64,000 nucleotides of DNA from Pseudomonadota bacterium (GCA_023404095.1 JAEYDD010000072.1:186001-250000), one strand, 5' to 3'. Numbered from the stretch's first letter, positions 45,148-53,848 are shown. Program-made: numbers and translations. The notes: a model not told the origin generated them from the sequence alone.

Positions 45148-45162
45148 GCATAATGCGTGCCA
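45148..45162 (-). promoter_or_regulatory. Sigma-54 -24/-12 type promoter, distal (glnB)
   Basis: On the minus strand TGGCACG-CATT-ATGCA again fits the RpoN consensus with one mismatch and perfect GG-N10-GC spacing. It lies 21 bp upstream of the first element, exactly two helical turns, so both could be bound on the same DNA face. Only one may be used. Confidence 0.68.
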
Positions 45163-45336
45163 GTTTCGACAAGCGCACGTCGCTTACGCCGGACGAGTTG
45201 TCGCACCCTTCGCAAAAGCCGACTTCCCCAACACCGGCGGCGGCGGTCTCTGCCTAAAATTCGGTCTACAAGTGGGCATTTTTCGTTGGCGCGGCACCGG
45301 CGAGACGGGGCGCTCCACTTATCGCATGTATTTTGA

Positions 45337-45352
45337 GCACCAAATTGATGCA
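45337..45352. promoter_or_regulatory. Possible NtrC-binding site upstream of glnB
   Basis: GCACC-AAATT-GATGC (45337-45351) resembles the NtrC dyad GCACC-N5-GGTGC with one mismatch in the right arm. It lies about 180 bp upstream of the distal sigma-54 element, within enhancer range, and 78 bp before the nnr start on the other strand. Confidence 0.4.
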
Positions 45353-45429
45353 GATGCATATTTATTGTTCATTCATGGTTGAAATTTTAAGCCTTGGCGG
45401 CCGTGATCCTTTGAGTGCATTGTCGAGCG

Positions 45430-46911
45430 ATGCACAGGGAACTCGAAACGATCGTCGTCACGCCGGATGAGATGGCCGGCATCGACAAGGCTGCCGCTGA
45501 CAGCGGCATCGCCAGCGCGGCGCTGATGGAGCGGGCAGGGCGGGCGGTGGCTGCCGCTGCACTTCGCCGCTTTCCGGGCGCGCTTCGATTTGTCGTGCTC
45601 GCCGGACCGGGCAACAATGGGGGCGACGGCTACGTGGCCGCCAGAGTGCTGGCCGAGGCGGGGGGCGCCGTTTTCCTCTATCAGTTGGCCAAGCCGCGCG
45701 CCCGATCCGACGCCGCCAGGGCGAGCGAGCGCTTTGGCGGATCCATCAGCCCGCTCGACCAGTATATGCCGGCGGTCGGCGACGTGGTGATTGACGCGCT
45801 GTTCGGCGCGGGATTGGCGCGCAATCTCGATCCCGACGTTTGCGATCTCGTTGCCCGTATCAACGGGTTGGCGCTGCCGGTGGTGGCTGTCGACCTGCCG
45901 AGCGGTGTCGATGGGCGTACGGGCCTGCCGCGGGGCGCCGCCTTCGAGGCCGTCCACACGGTGACATTCATGTGCCGGAAGCCCGGGCACCTGCTGATGC
46001 CCGGCCGCTCGCTGTGCGGCGAGCTGGAGGTGTTCGATATCGGAATCCCGTCCCGGATCGTGCTTGCCGCGTCCCATCACCTGCGGGTCAACGTGCCGGC
46101 CGTCTGGTCGATGAGCCTGCCGAAAGCGGCAGCCAGCGCCCACAAGTACGGGCACGGTCACTTGGCCGTCTTCTCGGGCGGCCCGCTCGCCACCGGCGCC
46201 GCGCGCCTTTCGGCGACGGCCGGGTTGCATGCAGGGGCAGGGCTCGTCACCGTGCTCTCGCCACCCATGGCAGGTGCGGCCAATGCGGCGCACTTGACGG
46301 CGGTGATGCTGCGCGAGATCCACGGCGTGCCGGCTCTCGACGCACTTCTCGCCGATCCCCGCTATTCCGCCTTTGTGCTCGGTCCGGGCTTCGGCGATCT
46401 GGAGCGGGCGAGGGCCTTTGTCGCAAGGCTCTCGGAGCGGCCGCTGGTTCTCGACGCCGACGGCATCACGGCGTTTCGCGAGCGGCCGGAAGCGCTGTTC
46501 GAAGCCTTCGACGGGGGGCAGACGCGGCTCGTACTGACACCCCATGACGGCGAATTCGCCCGGCTCTTCCCCGATCTTGCCGCGGATGTGGCCCTTTCGA
46601 AGATCGACAGGGCCCGGGCGGCAGCGGCACGCAGCCATGCGGTCATCGTTCTGAAGGGGGCCGACACGGTGATCGCAGCTCCGGACGGGCGGGCGCTGAT
46701 CAATGACAACGCGCCGCCCTGGCTTGCCACCGCCGGCGCCGGGGACGTGCTTTCCGGCATCATCGGGGCGCATCTGGCACAGGGCATGCCGGCCTTCGAG
46801 GCCGCGGCCGCAGGTGTCTGGCGACACGGAGAAGCCGCCCGCCGCGCCGGCCCCGGGATGACCGCAGAAGACCTGGTCGGTCTCCTGAAGGGGATCGCCG
46901 AGTTCGAGTGA
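45430..46911 (+). CDS. nnr: Bifunctional NAD(P)H-hydrate epimerase / ADP-dependent NAD(P)HX dehydratase
   Basis: Nnr repairs hydrated NAD(P)H. The 493-residue protein joins a YjeF-N epimerase domain (ERAGRAVAAAA, LAGPGNNGGDGYVAAR, DALFGAG, DLPSGVDGRTG) with an ADP-dependent dehydratase of the ribokinase-like fold (HKYGHGHLAVFSGG, LGPGFG, LTPHDGEFARLF, ILKGADTVI and the catalytic TAGAGDVLSGIIGA). Both domains are complete. ATG 45430 is chosen over GTG 45415 because conserved sequence starts soon after. It is divergent from glnBA, a neighbourhood common in rhizobia. Confidence 0.93.
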   Translation: MHRELETIVVTPDEMAGIDKAAADSGIASAALMERAGRAVAAAALRRFPGALRFVVLAGPGNNGGDGYVAARVLAEAGGAVFLYQLAKPRARSDAARASERFGGSISPLDQYMPAVGDVVIDALFGAGLARNLDPDVCDLVARINGLALPVVAVDLPSGVDGRTGLPRGAAFEAVHTVTFMCRKPGHLLMPGRSLCGELEVFDIGIPSRIVLAASHHLRVNVPAVWSMSLPKAAASAHKYGHGHLAVFSGGPLATGAARLSATAGLHAGAGLVTVLSPPMAGAANAAHLTAVMLREIHGVPALDALLADPRYSAFVLGPGFGDLERARAFVARLSERPLVLDADGITAFRERPEALFEAFDGGQTRLVLTPHDGEFARLFPDLAADVALSKIDRARAAAARSHAVIVLKGADTVIAAPDGRALINDNAPPWLATAGAGDVLSGIIGAHLAQGMPAFEAAAAGVWRHGEAARRAGPGMTAEDLVGLLKGIAEFE

Positions 46912-47221
46912 TGCGGAGAGGATCGCGCTTTCCGCTGCGGCGCTCCGATCCCAGCCGGGATGCAGTCGAAACCACGCCGCTGGACAGGTCGGAGGCGCAT
47001 CACAGGCTACGCGCCCGGGCGGACCTCCCGTGCGCATCGCGGGCGTCTTGGGTCGACGGAGCAAGCGTCTTCGTCATGCTTCGTCGAAGATTGCCGCTCG
47101 GTCAAGTCAGACCTTCCCATTGTGCCTCCATAACCATTCATGCCGCTCCGGCACACTTTCATTTGGCGATGAACGGCTTTAAAGCATTGCCAATCGCAGC
47201 GAAGATGGTGGAAGCCGAGGC
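46912..47221. other. Gap between nnr and the EamA gene
   Basis: This 310-bp stretch is open in one plus-strand frame but that frame lacks a ribosome-binding site, and its translation is arginine-rich shadow sequence. No terminator hairpin with a U-run and no RNA gene were seen. It probably contains the EamA promoter. Confidence 0.5.
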
Positions 47222-48109
47222 ATGGGCCTGATCGATATCGCTCTCCTTGTGCTGGTCGCAGCCGTCTGGGGCTTCAATTTCGTTGTCATCAAGATCGGGA
47301 TCGCCAACTTTCCGCCGATCCTGTTTTCGGCGCTCCGGTTCCTGTTCGCCGCCCTGCCACTGGTCTTTTTCCTGCCGCGTCCGGCCGTGCCACTGCGCCT
47401 CATTCTCGGCATCGGCCTCATTCTCGGGGTCGTGAAGTTCAGCCTTCTCTTCATCGGCATGGACATCGGCATTTCCGCCGGACTTGCCTCGCTGCTGCTG
47501 CAGTCGCAGGCCTTCTTCACCGTCATTCTGGCGGCGTCGATCTATGGCGAGCGGCCAAGGCCGGTACAGATCGCCGGCATTCTCGTGGCCCTCGGGGGAA
47601 TGGCCGCGATCGCAACAACCGTCGATGCCGGCTTCACCTACACCGGCCTCGCCCTGGTGCTGGCCGCCGGCCTGTCCTGGGCCGTTTCGAACATCCTTAT
47701 GAAGAAGGTCGGAAAGGTGGACATGCTGGCGCTGATAGTATGGGTGAGCCTCGTTCCGCCGATCCCGCTGGCCATCATTTCGCTTCTGACCGAGGGATGG
47801 GACCGCGATATGGCGGCACTCTCCACCCTGTCCTGGGAAGGCATGGGAGCCGTCGCCTACATCGCTTACGCCACCACAGTCCTCGGATTCGGCGTCTGGG
47901 GCTACATGATCCGGAAGCACGGTGTCTCCACCGTGGCGCCGTTTTCGCTGCTGGTCCCCGTATTCGGAATGAGCTCTTCGGCCCTCGTCCTCGGCGAGAG
48001 TTTCGGCAGCGCGCGCCTCGCCGGCGCCGCCCTCGTCGTCTGCGGACTAGTGCTGACCGCGCTCGGCCCCCGGATCGTCGATCGCATGCGCCGCCCCGTG
48101 ACGGCATAG
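47222..48109 (+). CDS. EamA-family transporter (DMT superfamily)
   Basis: The 295-residue protein has ten hydrophobic segments in two EamA repeats, the first opening LVLVAAVWGFNFVVIKIGIA and the second YTGLALVLAAGLSWAVSNIL; the conserved ALRFLFAALPL and GERPRPVQIAGILVALGG segments follow each repeat's pattern. The closest-sounding subfamily exports O-acetylserine or cysteine (E. coli EamA), but the substrate here cannot be decided. ATG 47222 follows GAAGCCGAG. It stands alone; the next gene is convergent. Confidence 0.87.
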   Translation: MGLIDIALLVLVAAVWGFNFVVIKIGIANFPPILFSALRFLFAALPLVFFLPRPAVPLRLILGIGLILGVVKFSLLFIGMDIGISAGLASLLLQSQAFFTVILAASIYGERPRPVQIAGILVALGGMAAIATTVDAGFTYTGLALVLAAGLSWAVSNILMKKVGKVDMLALIVWVSLVPPIPLAIISLLTEGWDRDMAALSTLSWEGMGAVAYIAYATTVLGFGVWGYMIRKHGVSTVAPFSLLVPVFGMSSSALVLGESFGSARLAGAALVVCGLVLTALGPRIVDRMRRPVTA

Positions 48110-48199
48110 ACGTAACGCGACACCTTCAGCGCGCGACGTTCATCGTCGCGTCACCACGGAGCCGTTTCTGCCGCAGCCCGCCGTGGCCGGCGATCCGCC

Positions 48200-49012
48200 T
48201 CACAGGCGCGGCTGCGCCCGCATCTGCAACTGTCGCGCACCGTTCGGTGCCTTGACCTTGCCCGAGGTGATGAAGAAGGCGAAGACGTCGCGCGGCTCCC
48301 TGGCTGCTGGATGTTCCGCATTGATCGTGGGCAGATCCGCCGGCTGCCCGCCCTCCGCCCAGGTTTTCAGCCGCTCCGCCCACGCGTCGAGGTCTTTGGG
48401 AGGATAGCAGCTCTCGACGTCGTCCGATCCACGCTGCAGGCGAGCGTAGATGAAATCGCCGGTCACGTCGGCAATTTCAGGATACTCGTCGTGATGGGCG
48501 TAGACGATCGCCGCGTTGTACTTGCGCGCCAGCGCCACGAATTCGGGCACCATGAAGGATGGGTTGCGCACCTCCAGCGCATGCCGGAGCGGAAGACCAT
48601 CCTGCTTTGAGGGCAGAAGTTTCAGAAAGGCCTCGAAATCATCAGGCTCGAATTTCTTCGTCGGGGCGAACTGCCACAGGATCGGGCCGAGATGCGGGCC
48701 AAGCTCGGTCAGGCCCTGCGTCAGGAAGCGCTCGACCGATTCGCCAGCTTCCGCCAGGACCTTGCGATTGGTGGTGAAGCGGCTGGCCTTGAGCGAGAAG
48801 ACAAAGCCGTCCGGAACCTCCGAGGCCCATTTCGCGAACGTCTCCGGCTTCTGCGAGCCGTAATAGGTGCCGTTGACCTCGATCGCCGTCAGCTCACGGC
48901 TGGCGAACTCCAACTGCCGCTTCTTGGCCAGCTTCTCGGGATAGAACGTTCCCTCCCAGGGATCGAAGGTCCAGCCGCCGATGCCGGTTCGGATGGTGCC
49001 GGATTTGCTCAT
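48200..49012 (-). CDS. DUF72 domain-containing protein
   Basis: The 270-residue protein starts MSKSGTIRTGIGGWTFDPWE, with the DUF72 signatures IGGWTFDPWEGTFYPE, EVNGTYYGSQKPETF, FSLKASRFTTNRKVL, LGPILWQFAPTKKF and DFIYARLQRG. The family has a TIM-barrel-like fold and no established function, though it is often linked to DNA or stress genes. ATG 49012 is supported by the conserved start and GGGAGAGACCCC just upstream. GST and uvrA genes lie upstream on the same strand, close enough (38 bp) for co-transcription with the GST gene. Confidence 0.87.
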   Translation of the reverse strand: MSKSGTIRTGIGGWTFDPWEGTFYPEKLAKKRQLEFASRELTAIEVNGTYYGSQKPETFAKWASEVPDGFVFSLKASRFTTNRKVLAEAGESVERFLTQGLTELGPHLGPILWQFAPTKKFEPDDFEAFLKLLPSKQDGLPLRHALEVRNPSFMVPEFVALARKYNAAIVYAHHDEYPEIADVTGDFIYARLQRGSDDVESCYPPKDLDAWAERLKTWAEGGQPADLPTINAEHPAAREPRDVFAFFITSGKVKAPNGARQLQMRAQPRL

Positions 49013-49050
49013 GGGGTCTCTCCCGAACGCGAATGTTGAAGAGCTGCCGT

Positions 49051-49677
49051 TCAGGCCGGAGCGATGAAGGGCTGCGAGATTTCCTTGAAGACGGGGAGGG
49101 CCTCCATCGCTGCGCAATGGGCGGCAAGCGCCGGCCGCTGATCTGCCAGGATCAGGCCGGGATGAGCCTCGCTCATGTGCCTGACGGCACAGGCGACCGC
49201 AATATCCGCGTGGCTGATGCGCTCGCCCAGCCAGAAGGGGCCCGTCGCATGCGCACGGTCGGCCTCCAGCACGTCAAGCGTTGCTGCGATCTGCACCCTG
49301 CAGCGTTCTACCCAGAGGACCGAAGGCTCCTTGTGTATCCGCTCCTCGTAGAAGAGGCTCACGCCCTTGTCGGCAAGACCTGTGGCAAGCGCCATGACCT
49401 TAAGCCAGCGCCGCCGGCCCGGGCCGGCGGTTGGAATGAGGCGCCTTTCCGGCGCAACGAGTCCGTCGATGTGATCGATGATCGATGGGCTATCGACAAT
49501 AACGTCGCCGTCGTCGAGCACCATGGTCGGGACTCGCATCAGCGGATTTATGGCGCGAATCTTGTCGCCGTCGCCGAAGACCGACCAGGGGCGATGCTCG
49601 AATGGCAAATCGTAATACCGGAGCGCGATGGCGACGCGGCGGACGAAGGATGAATCGTACTGGCCGATCAGGATCAT
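49051..49677 (-). CDS. Glutathione S-transferase family protein
   Basis: The 208-residue protein has a thioredoxin-fold N-terminus (MILIGQYDSSFVRRVAIALR, then INPLMRVPTMVLDDGDVIVD with the cis-proline, and SPSIIDHID for glutathione binding) and an all-helical C-terminal domain with GERISHADIAVACAV. The SSF segment near residue 9 suggests a serine-type active site. The substrate is unknown. It begins 5 bp after the uvrA stop, so it is probably co-transcribed with uvrA and may share its DNA-damage control. Confidence 0.88.
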   Translation of the reverse strand: MILIGQYDSSFVRRVAIALRYYDLPFEHRPWSVFGDGDKIRAINPLMRVPTMVLDDGDVIVDSPSIIDHIDGLVAPERRLIPTAGPGRRRWLKVMALATGLADKGVSLFYEERIHKEPSVLWVERCRVQIAATLDVLEADRAHATGPFWLGERISHADIAVACAVRHMSEAHPGLILADQRPALAAHCAAMEALPVFKEISQPFIAPA

Positions 49678-49682
49678 CCGAT

Positions 49683-52601
49683 CTACTCCGCCGCCACTTT
49701 CTTCGCCGGACGCCGCTCCAGTAACTCCTTGAGAAACTTCCCGGTATACGAGCGCTCGACCTTCACAATGTCCTCCGGCGTGCCCTTGGCGATGACCTCG
49801 CCGCCGCCGTCGCCGCCTTCCGGGCCAAAGTCGATCACCCAGTCGGCCGTCTTGATGACTTCGAGATTATGCTCGATCACCACAACCGAATTGCCCTGGT
49901 TGACCAGTTCGTGCAGCACCTCGAGCAGCTTGGCGACGTCGTGGAAATGTAGGCCGGTCGTCGGCTCGTCCAGAATATAGAGCGTGCGGCCCGTCGAACG
50001 CTTCGAAAGCTCCTTGGCGAGCTTGACGCGCTGCGCCTCGCCGCCCGAGAGCGTGTTGGCCTGCTGTCCGACCTTGATGTAACCGAGCCCGACCTCGTTC
50101 AGCGTCTTCAGCTTGTCGCGCACGGCAGGGACGGCGGCGAAGAACTCCACGCCTTCCTCGACCGTCATGTCGAGGACGTCGGCGATCGACTTGCCCTTGA
50201 AGGTGACGTCGAGCGTCTCGCGGTTGTAGCGCTTGCCGTGGCAGACGTCGCAGGTGACGTAGACGTCGGGCAGGAAGTGCATTTCGATCTTGATCACGCC
50301 GTCGCCCTGGCAGGCCTCACAACGCCCGCCCTTGACGTTGAACGAGAATCGGCCCGGCTGGTAACCGCGCGCCTTCGCCTCCGGCAGGCCCGCGAACCAG
50401 TCGCGGATCGGGGTGAAAGCCCCGGTGTAGGTTGCCGGGTTGGAACGCGGCGTACGGCCGATCGGAGACTGGTCGATGTCAATCACCTTGTCGATGAACT
50501 CGAAGCCGTCGATGCGGTCGTGCTCGGCCGGGATCTCGCGCGCGCCCATGATGCGGCGGGCGGCGGACTTGTAGAGCGTCTCGATCAGGAAGGTCGACTT
50601 GCCGCCGCCGGACACGCCGGTGACCGCGGTGAAGACGCCGAGCGGGATCGAGGCGGTGACGTTCTTCAGGTTGTTGGCGCGCGCGCCGACGACGGTGATT
50701 TCCTTCTTCTTGCTCGGCTTGCGCCGTTCGGCGGGGACGGCGACGGCCAGTTCGCCGGAGAGATACTTGCCCGTCAGCGACTTCGGGTTGGCCATCACTT
50801 CGTCCGGCGTTCCCTGGGCGATCACCTCGCCGCCGTGGATCCCGGCCGCCGGTCCGATGTCGACCACGTAGTCCGCCGTCAGGATCGCATCCTCGTCATG
50901 CTCGACGACGATCACGGTGTTGCCGATGTCGCGCAGGTGCCTGAGCGTGTCGAGGAGGCGGGCATTGTCGCGCTGATGCAGGCCGATCGAGGGTTCGTCG
51001 AGCACGTAGAGCACGCCGGTAAGGCCCGAGCCGATCTGCGAGGCGAGCCGGATACGCTGGCTCTCGCCGCCCGACAGCGTGCCAGAGTTGCGCGACAGGC
51101 TTAGATATTCGAGACCGACATCGTTGAGGAAGCGCAGGCGCTCGCGGATCTCCTTGAGGATGCGCACGGCGATCTCGTTCTGCTTGGCGTTCATGTGCTC
51201 GGGCAGGGTCTCGAACCAGTCGCGGGCGATGCGGATCGACATCTGCGTGACCTCGCCGATGTGCAGCCCGTGGATCTTGACCGCCAGCGCTTCCGGTTTC
51301 AGGCGGAAGCCGTTGCAGGCCGGGCAGGGGGCGGCGGACATGTAGCGCTCGATCTCCTCGCGCGCCCAGGCCGAATCCGTTTCCTTCCAGCGCCGCTCGA
51401 GGTTCGGCACGATCCCCTCGAAGGTCTTCGTCGTCTTGTAGGATCGGGCGCCGTCCTTGTAGTTGAAGTCGATCTTCTCCTTGGTGCCGTGAAGGATCGC
51501 GTCCTGCCCTTCCTTGGAAATCTCAGACCAGCGATTGGAGAGCTTGAAGTCGTAGACCGCCCCGAGGGCTTCCAGCGTCTGGTTGTAGTAGGGCGAGGAC
51601 GACTTGGCCCAGGGCGCAATCGCTCCGTCGCGCAGCGTCCGCTGCGGCTCGGGCACGATCAGGTCCGGATCGATCTTCTGCTGGCTGCCGAGACCGTCGC
51701 AGGTCGGGCAGGCGCCAAAGGGATTGTTGAAAGAAAACAGCCGCGGCTCGATCTCCGGAATGGTGAAGCCGGAGACCGGGCAGGCGAATTTTTCCGAAAA
51801 CATCACCCGCTCATGGGTGTCGTTCAGCGATTTGTTCGCCGAACCGCCTGCGGCCGTTTCCCCCGCCGGCAAAGGCTTGTCGGCAAATTCGGCGATCGCC
51901 AGTCCGTCGGCCAGCTTGAGGCAGGTCTCCAGGCTGTCCGCCAGCCGCGCGGCAAGATCCGGGCGGACGACGACGCGGTCGACTACAACGTCGATGTCGT
52001 GCTTGTACTTCTTGTCGAGCGCCGGCACGTCGGCGATCTCGTAGAACTGCCCGTCGACCTTGACCCGCTGGAAGCCCTTTTTCATCAGCTCGGCGAGTTC
52101 CTTCTTGTACTCGCCCTTCCGGCCGCGCACGATCGGCGCCAGGATGTAGAGGCGCGTCCCCTCGCCGAAATCGATCACCCGATCCACCATCTGGCTGACC
52201 GTCTGGCTCTCGATCGGCAGGCCGGTGGCCGGCGAATAGGGAACGCCGACGCGCGCGAACAGCAGGCGCATGTAGTCGTAGATCTCGGTAACCGTGCCGA
52301 CCGTGGAGCGCGGGTTCTTCGAGGTCGTCTTCTGCTCGATCGAGATTGCCGGCGACAGGCCGTCGATCTGGTCGACGTCCGGCTTCTGCATCATCTCTAG
52401 GAACTGGCGCGCATAGGCCGAAAGGCTCTCGACGTAGCGCCGCTGACCCTCCGCATAGATCGTGTCGAAGGCGAGCGACGACTTGCCCGAACCCGAAAGG
52501 CCGGTCATGACGATCAGCTTGTTGCGCGGCAGGTCGAGGTCGATGCCCTTGAGATTGTGCTCGCGCGCGCCGCGAATGGAAATGGTCTTGAGTTCGCTCA
52601 T
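49683..52601 (-). CDS. uvrA: Excinuclease ABC subunit A
   Basis: UvrA recognises bulky DNA lesions with UvrB in nucleotide excision repair. The 972-residue protein has two ABC ATPase modules with Walker A GLSGSGKSSLAF and GVSGGGKSTFL, signatures LSGGESQRIRLASQ and LSGGEAQRVKLAKEL, and the C-terminal zinc finger CEACQGDG...CDVCHGKR. The first zinc module reads CPVSG...CPTC, so one expected cysteine is a serine (codon at plus-strand 51771-51773). It is divergent from ssb with a perfect SOS box between. mfd, its partner in transcription-coupled repair, is in the same window. Confidence 0.97.
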   Translation of the reverse strand: MSELKTISIRGAREHNLKGIDLDLPRNKLIVMTGLSGSGKSSLAFDTIYAEGQRRYVESLSAYARQFLEMMQKPDVDQIDGLSPAISIEQKTTSKNPRSTVGTVTEIYDYMRLLFARVGVPYSPATGLPIESQTVSQMVDRVIDFGEGTRLYILAPIVRGRKGEYKKELAELMKKGFQRVKVDGQFYEIADVPALDKKYKHDIDVVVDRVVVRPDLAARLADSLETCLKLADGLAIAEFADKPLPAGETAAGGSANKSLNDTHERVMFSEKFACPVSGFTIPEIEPRLFSFNNPFGACPTCDGLGSQQKIDPDLIVPEPQRTLRDGAIAPWAKSSSPYYNQTLEALGAVYDFKLSNRWSEISKEGQDAILHGTKEKIDFNYKDGARSYKTTKTFEGIVPNLERRWKETDSAWAREEIERYMSAAPCPACNGFRLKPEALAVKIHGLHIGEVTQMSIRIARDWFETLPEHMNAKQNEIAVRILKEIRERLRFLNDVGLEYLSLSRNSGTLSGGESQRIRLASQIGSGLTGVLYVLDEPSIGLHQRDNARLLDTLRHLRDIGNTVIVVEHDEDAILTADYVVDIGPAAGIHGGEVIAQGTPDEVMANPKSLTGKYLSGELAVAVPAERRKPSKKKEITVVGARANNLKNVTASIPLGVFTAVTGVSGGGKSTFLIETLYKSAARRIMGAREIPAEHDRIDGFEFIDKVIDIDQSPIGRTPRSNPATYTGAFTPIRDWFAGLPEAKARGYQPGRFSFNVKGGRCEACQGDGVIKIEMHFLPDVYVTCDVCHGKRYNRETLDVTFKGKSIADVLDMTVEEGVEFFAAVPAVRDKLKTLNEVGLGYIKVGQQANTLSGGEAQRVKLAKELSKRSTGRTLYILDEPTTGLHFHDVAKLLEVLHELVNQGNSVVVIEHNLEVIKTADWVIDFGPEGGDGGGEVIAKGTPEDIVKVERSYTGKFLKELLERRPAKKVAAE

Positions 52602-52761
52602 GTGTCCAGCGCCAGATGTCGTCTGTGAGTGTCAGGTCTCGGATGAAGGTGGCTGTTCGATAGCGCATCCTATGTAGGGACTGGAACGTTCCTGTCCATG
52701 CGCGTAGCGACGAAACCCTGCCTCTTTCCGATTCGGTTGACAAGATGTTACGGATTTACTA

Positions 52762-52776
52762 GAACAAAAAAAGAAC
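52762..52776. promoter_or_regulatory. LexA (SOS) box between uvrA and ssb
   Basis: GAAC-N7-GAAC on the plus strand, read as GTTC-TTTTTTT-GTTC on the minus strand, is a perfect match to the alphaproteobacterial LexA consensus GTTC-N7-GTTC. It lies 160 bp upstream of the uvrA start and 132 bp upstream of the ssb start, so it could control both. Confidence 0.88.
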
Positions 52777-52908
52777 GAATAGTATCGGAATTTCATCTGT
52801 GGATTAACCGGGCTCCGGGGCGGCGCACGGCAGCCTGCATCGTTAAGATGGGCGGATTGAAATTTCGGCAGCCGGGCAGTCGCCCGGTGCGACAAAGGGA
52901 CTAAGCGG

Positions 52909-53445
52909 ATGGCAGGCAGCGTCAACAAGGTAATCCTGATCGGGAACGTCGGCGCGGATCCGGAGATCCGTCGCACCCAGGACGGTCGTCCGATCGCAAA
53001 CCTGCGCATCGCGACGTCGGAAACCTGGCGCGATCGCAATTCCGGCGAGCGTCGCGAAAAGACCGAGTGGCACAATGTCGTCGTGTTCAACGAAGGCCTG
53101 TGCAAGGTGGTCGAACAATATGTGAAGAAGGGCGCCAAGCTCTATATCGAGGGCGCCCTGCAGACCCGCAAGTGGCAGGACCAGACCGGCAACGACCGTT
53201 ATTCGACGGAGGTCGTGCTGCAGGGCTTCGGCTCGACGCTGACCATGCTCGACGGGCGCGGCGAGGGCGGCGGCGACCGTCGCGGCGGCTCCGACTTCGG
53301 CGGCGCGGGCAATTACGGCGGCGGTAGCGGCGGCAACTATAGCGGCGGCCAGAACTACGACGATTACGGCTCGCAGCCGCCTTCCTCTTCGTCCAGCCGC
53401 GGCGGCTCGCTCTCGCGCGACATGGACGACGACATTCCGTTCTAG
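52909..53445 (+). CDS. ssb: Single-stranded DNA-binding protein
   Basis: Ssb coats single-stranded DNA in replication and repair. The 178-residue protein has the OB-fold (VNKVILIGNVGADPEIRRTQ, then FNEGLCKVVEQYVKKGAKLY and YIEGALQTRKWQDQ), a glycine-rich linker (GGGDRRGGSDFGGAGNYGG) and the acidic C-terminal tail DMDDDIPF that recruits partner proteins. It is divergent from uvrA around the SOS box. A very strong terminator follows 69 bp after the stop, where the accessory region begins. Confidence 0.97.
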   Translation: MAGSVNKVILIGNVGADPEIRRTQDGRPIANLRIATSETWRDRNSGERREKTEWHNVVVFNEGLCKVVEQYVKKGAKLYIEGALQTRKWQDQTGNDRYSTEVVLQGFGSTLTMLDGRGEGGGDRRGGSDFGGAGNYGGGSGGNYSGGQNYDDYGSQPPSSSSSRGGSLSRDMDDDIPF

Positions 53446-53510
53446 GCGGGAACGTTTTTGAGATTGTAAAATTTGGGGCATTATCTTCCCGATTTTACTG
53501 AGTTTTCCGC

Positions 53511-53576
53511 TTTACAAAATGCCCGCCTTGCCCAGGCGGGCATTTTGCTAGGTACGGAACGAATGCATTTTGTAAA
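53511..53576. repeat. Inverted 12-bp repeat around the ssb terminator
   Basis: TTTACAAAATGC (53511-53522) recurs inverted as GCATTTTGTAAA (53565-53576), with a further partial copy inside the terminator arm. The second copy lies exactly where sequence of lower GC begins, so it may mark the left edge of an inserted segment. Confidence 0.5.
53515..53547 (+). terminator. Rho-independent terminator of ssb
   Basis: CAAAATGCCCGCCT (53515-53528) and AGGCGGGCATTTTG (53534-53547) form a perfect 14-bp stem with a five-base loop. The left A-tract and right T-tract make it bidirectional. Confidence 0.93.
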
Positions 53577-53848
53577 TCATCCGTTATCCGCATCTCAAGG
53601 TTGTTGTCTGCCAAAGCATCCGCGAATACGGCGAAGCATTGGACCAAAATAAATTGGTTGATTATCTTGCCGGCGACATTCGGCCTATGGAAAGATTTGC
53701 CGTTCTGATTACGGTTGCAGGCGACGTGAAATACAAGCGAGTCTACCTTGCGCCTCCCAATGTATCCTTGGCCCGCGACGCCGGGCAATCGCAGCATTTT
53801 GATGTTTGCACAGTTGGTGCGAGAAATGCTCACCCCATCGACGTTTGA
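53576..53848 (+). other. Short open frame before the HEPN gene, possible remnant or real N-terminus
   Basis: A plus-strand frame is open from 53576 to a stop at 53846-53848, with TTG 53639 as its first usable start and ATG 53687 inside. The translation (LDQNKLVDYLAGDIRP, then RFAVLITVAGDVKYKRVYLA) looks protein-like. It overlaps the start of the HEPN frame in another phase, so it may be a separate small gene, a frameshifted N-terminus of the HEPN protein, or chance. No good ribosome-binding site was found. Confidence 0.3.

Noticed and set aside
53495..53833. 112-codon minus-strand frame after ssb
   Set aside because: It starts at GTG without a ribosome-binding site and reads through the ssb terminator. 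The plus-strand frame in the same place is at least as protein-like.
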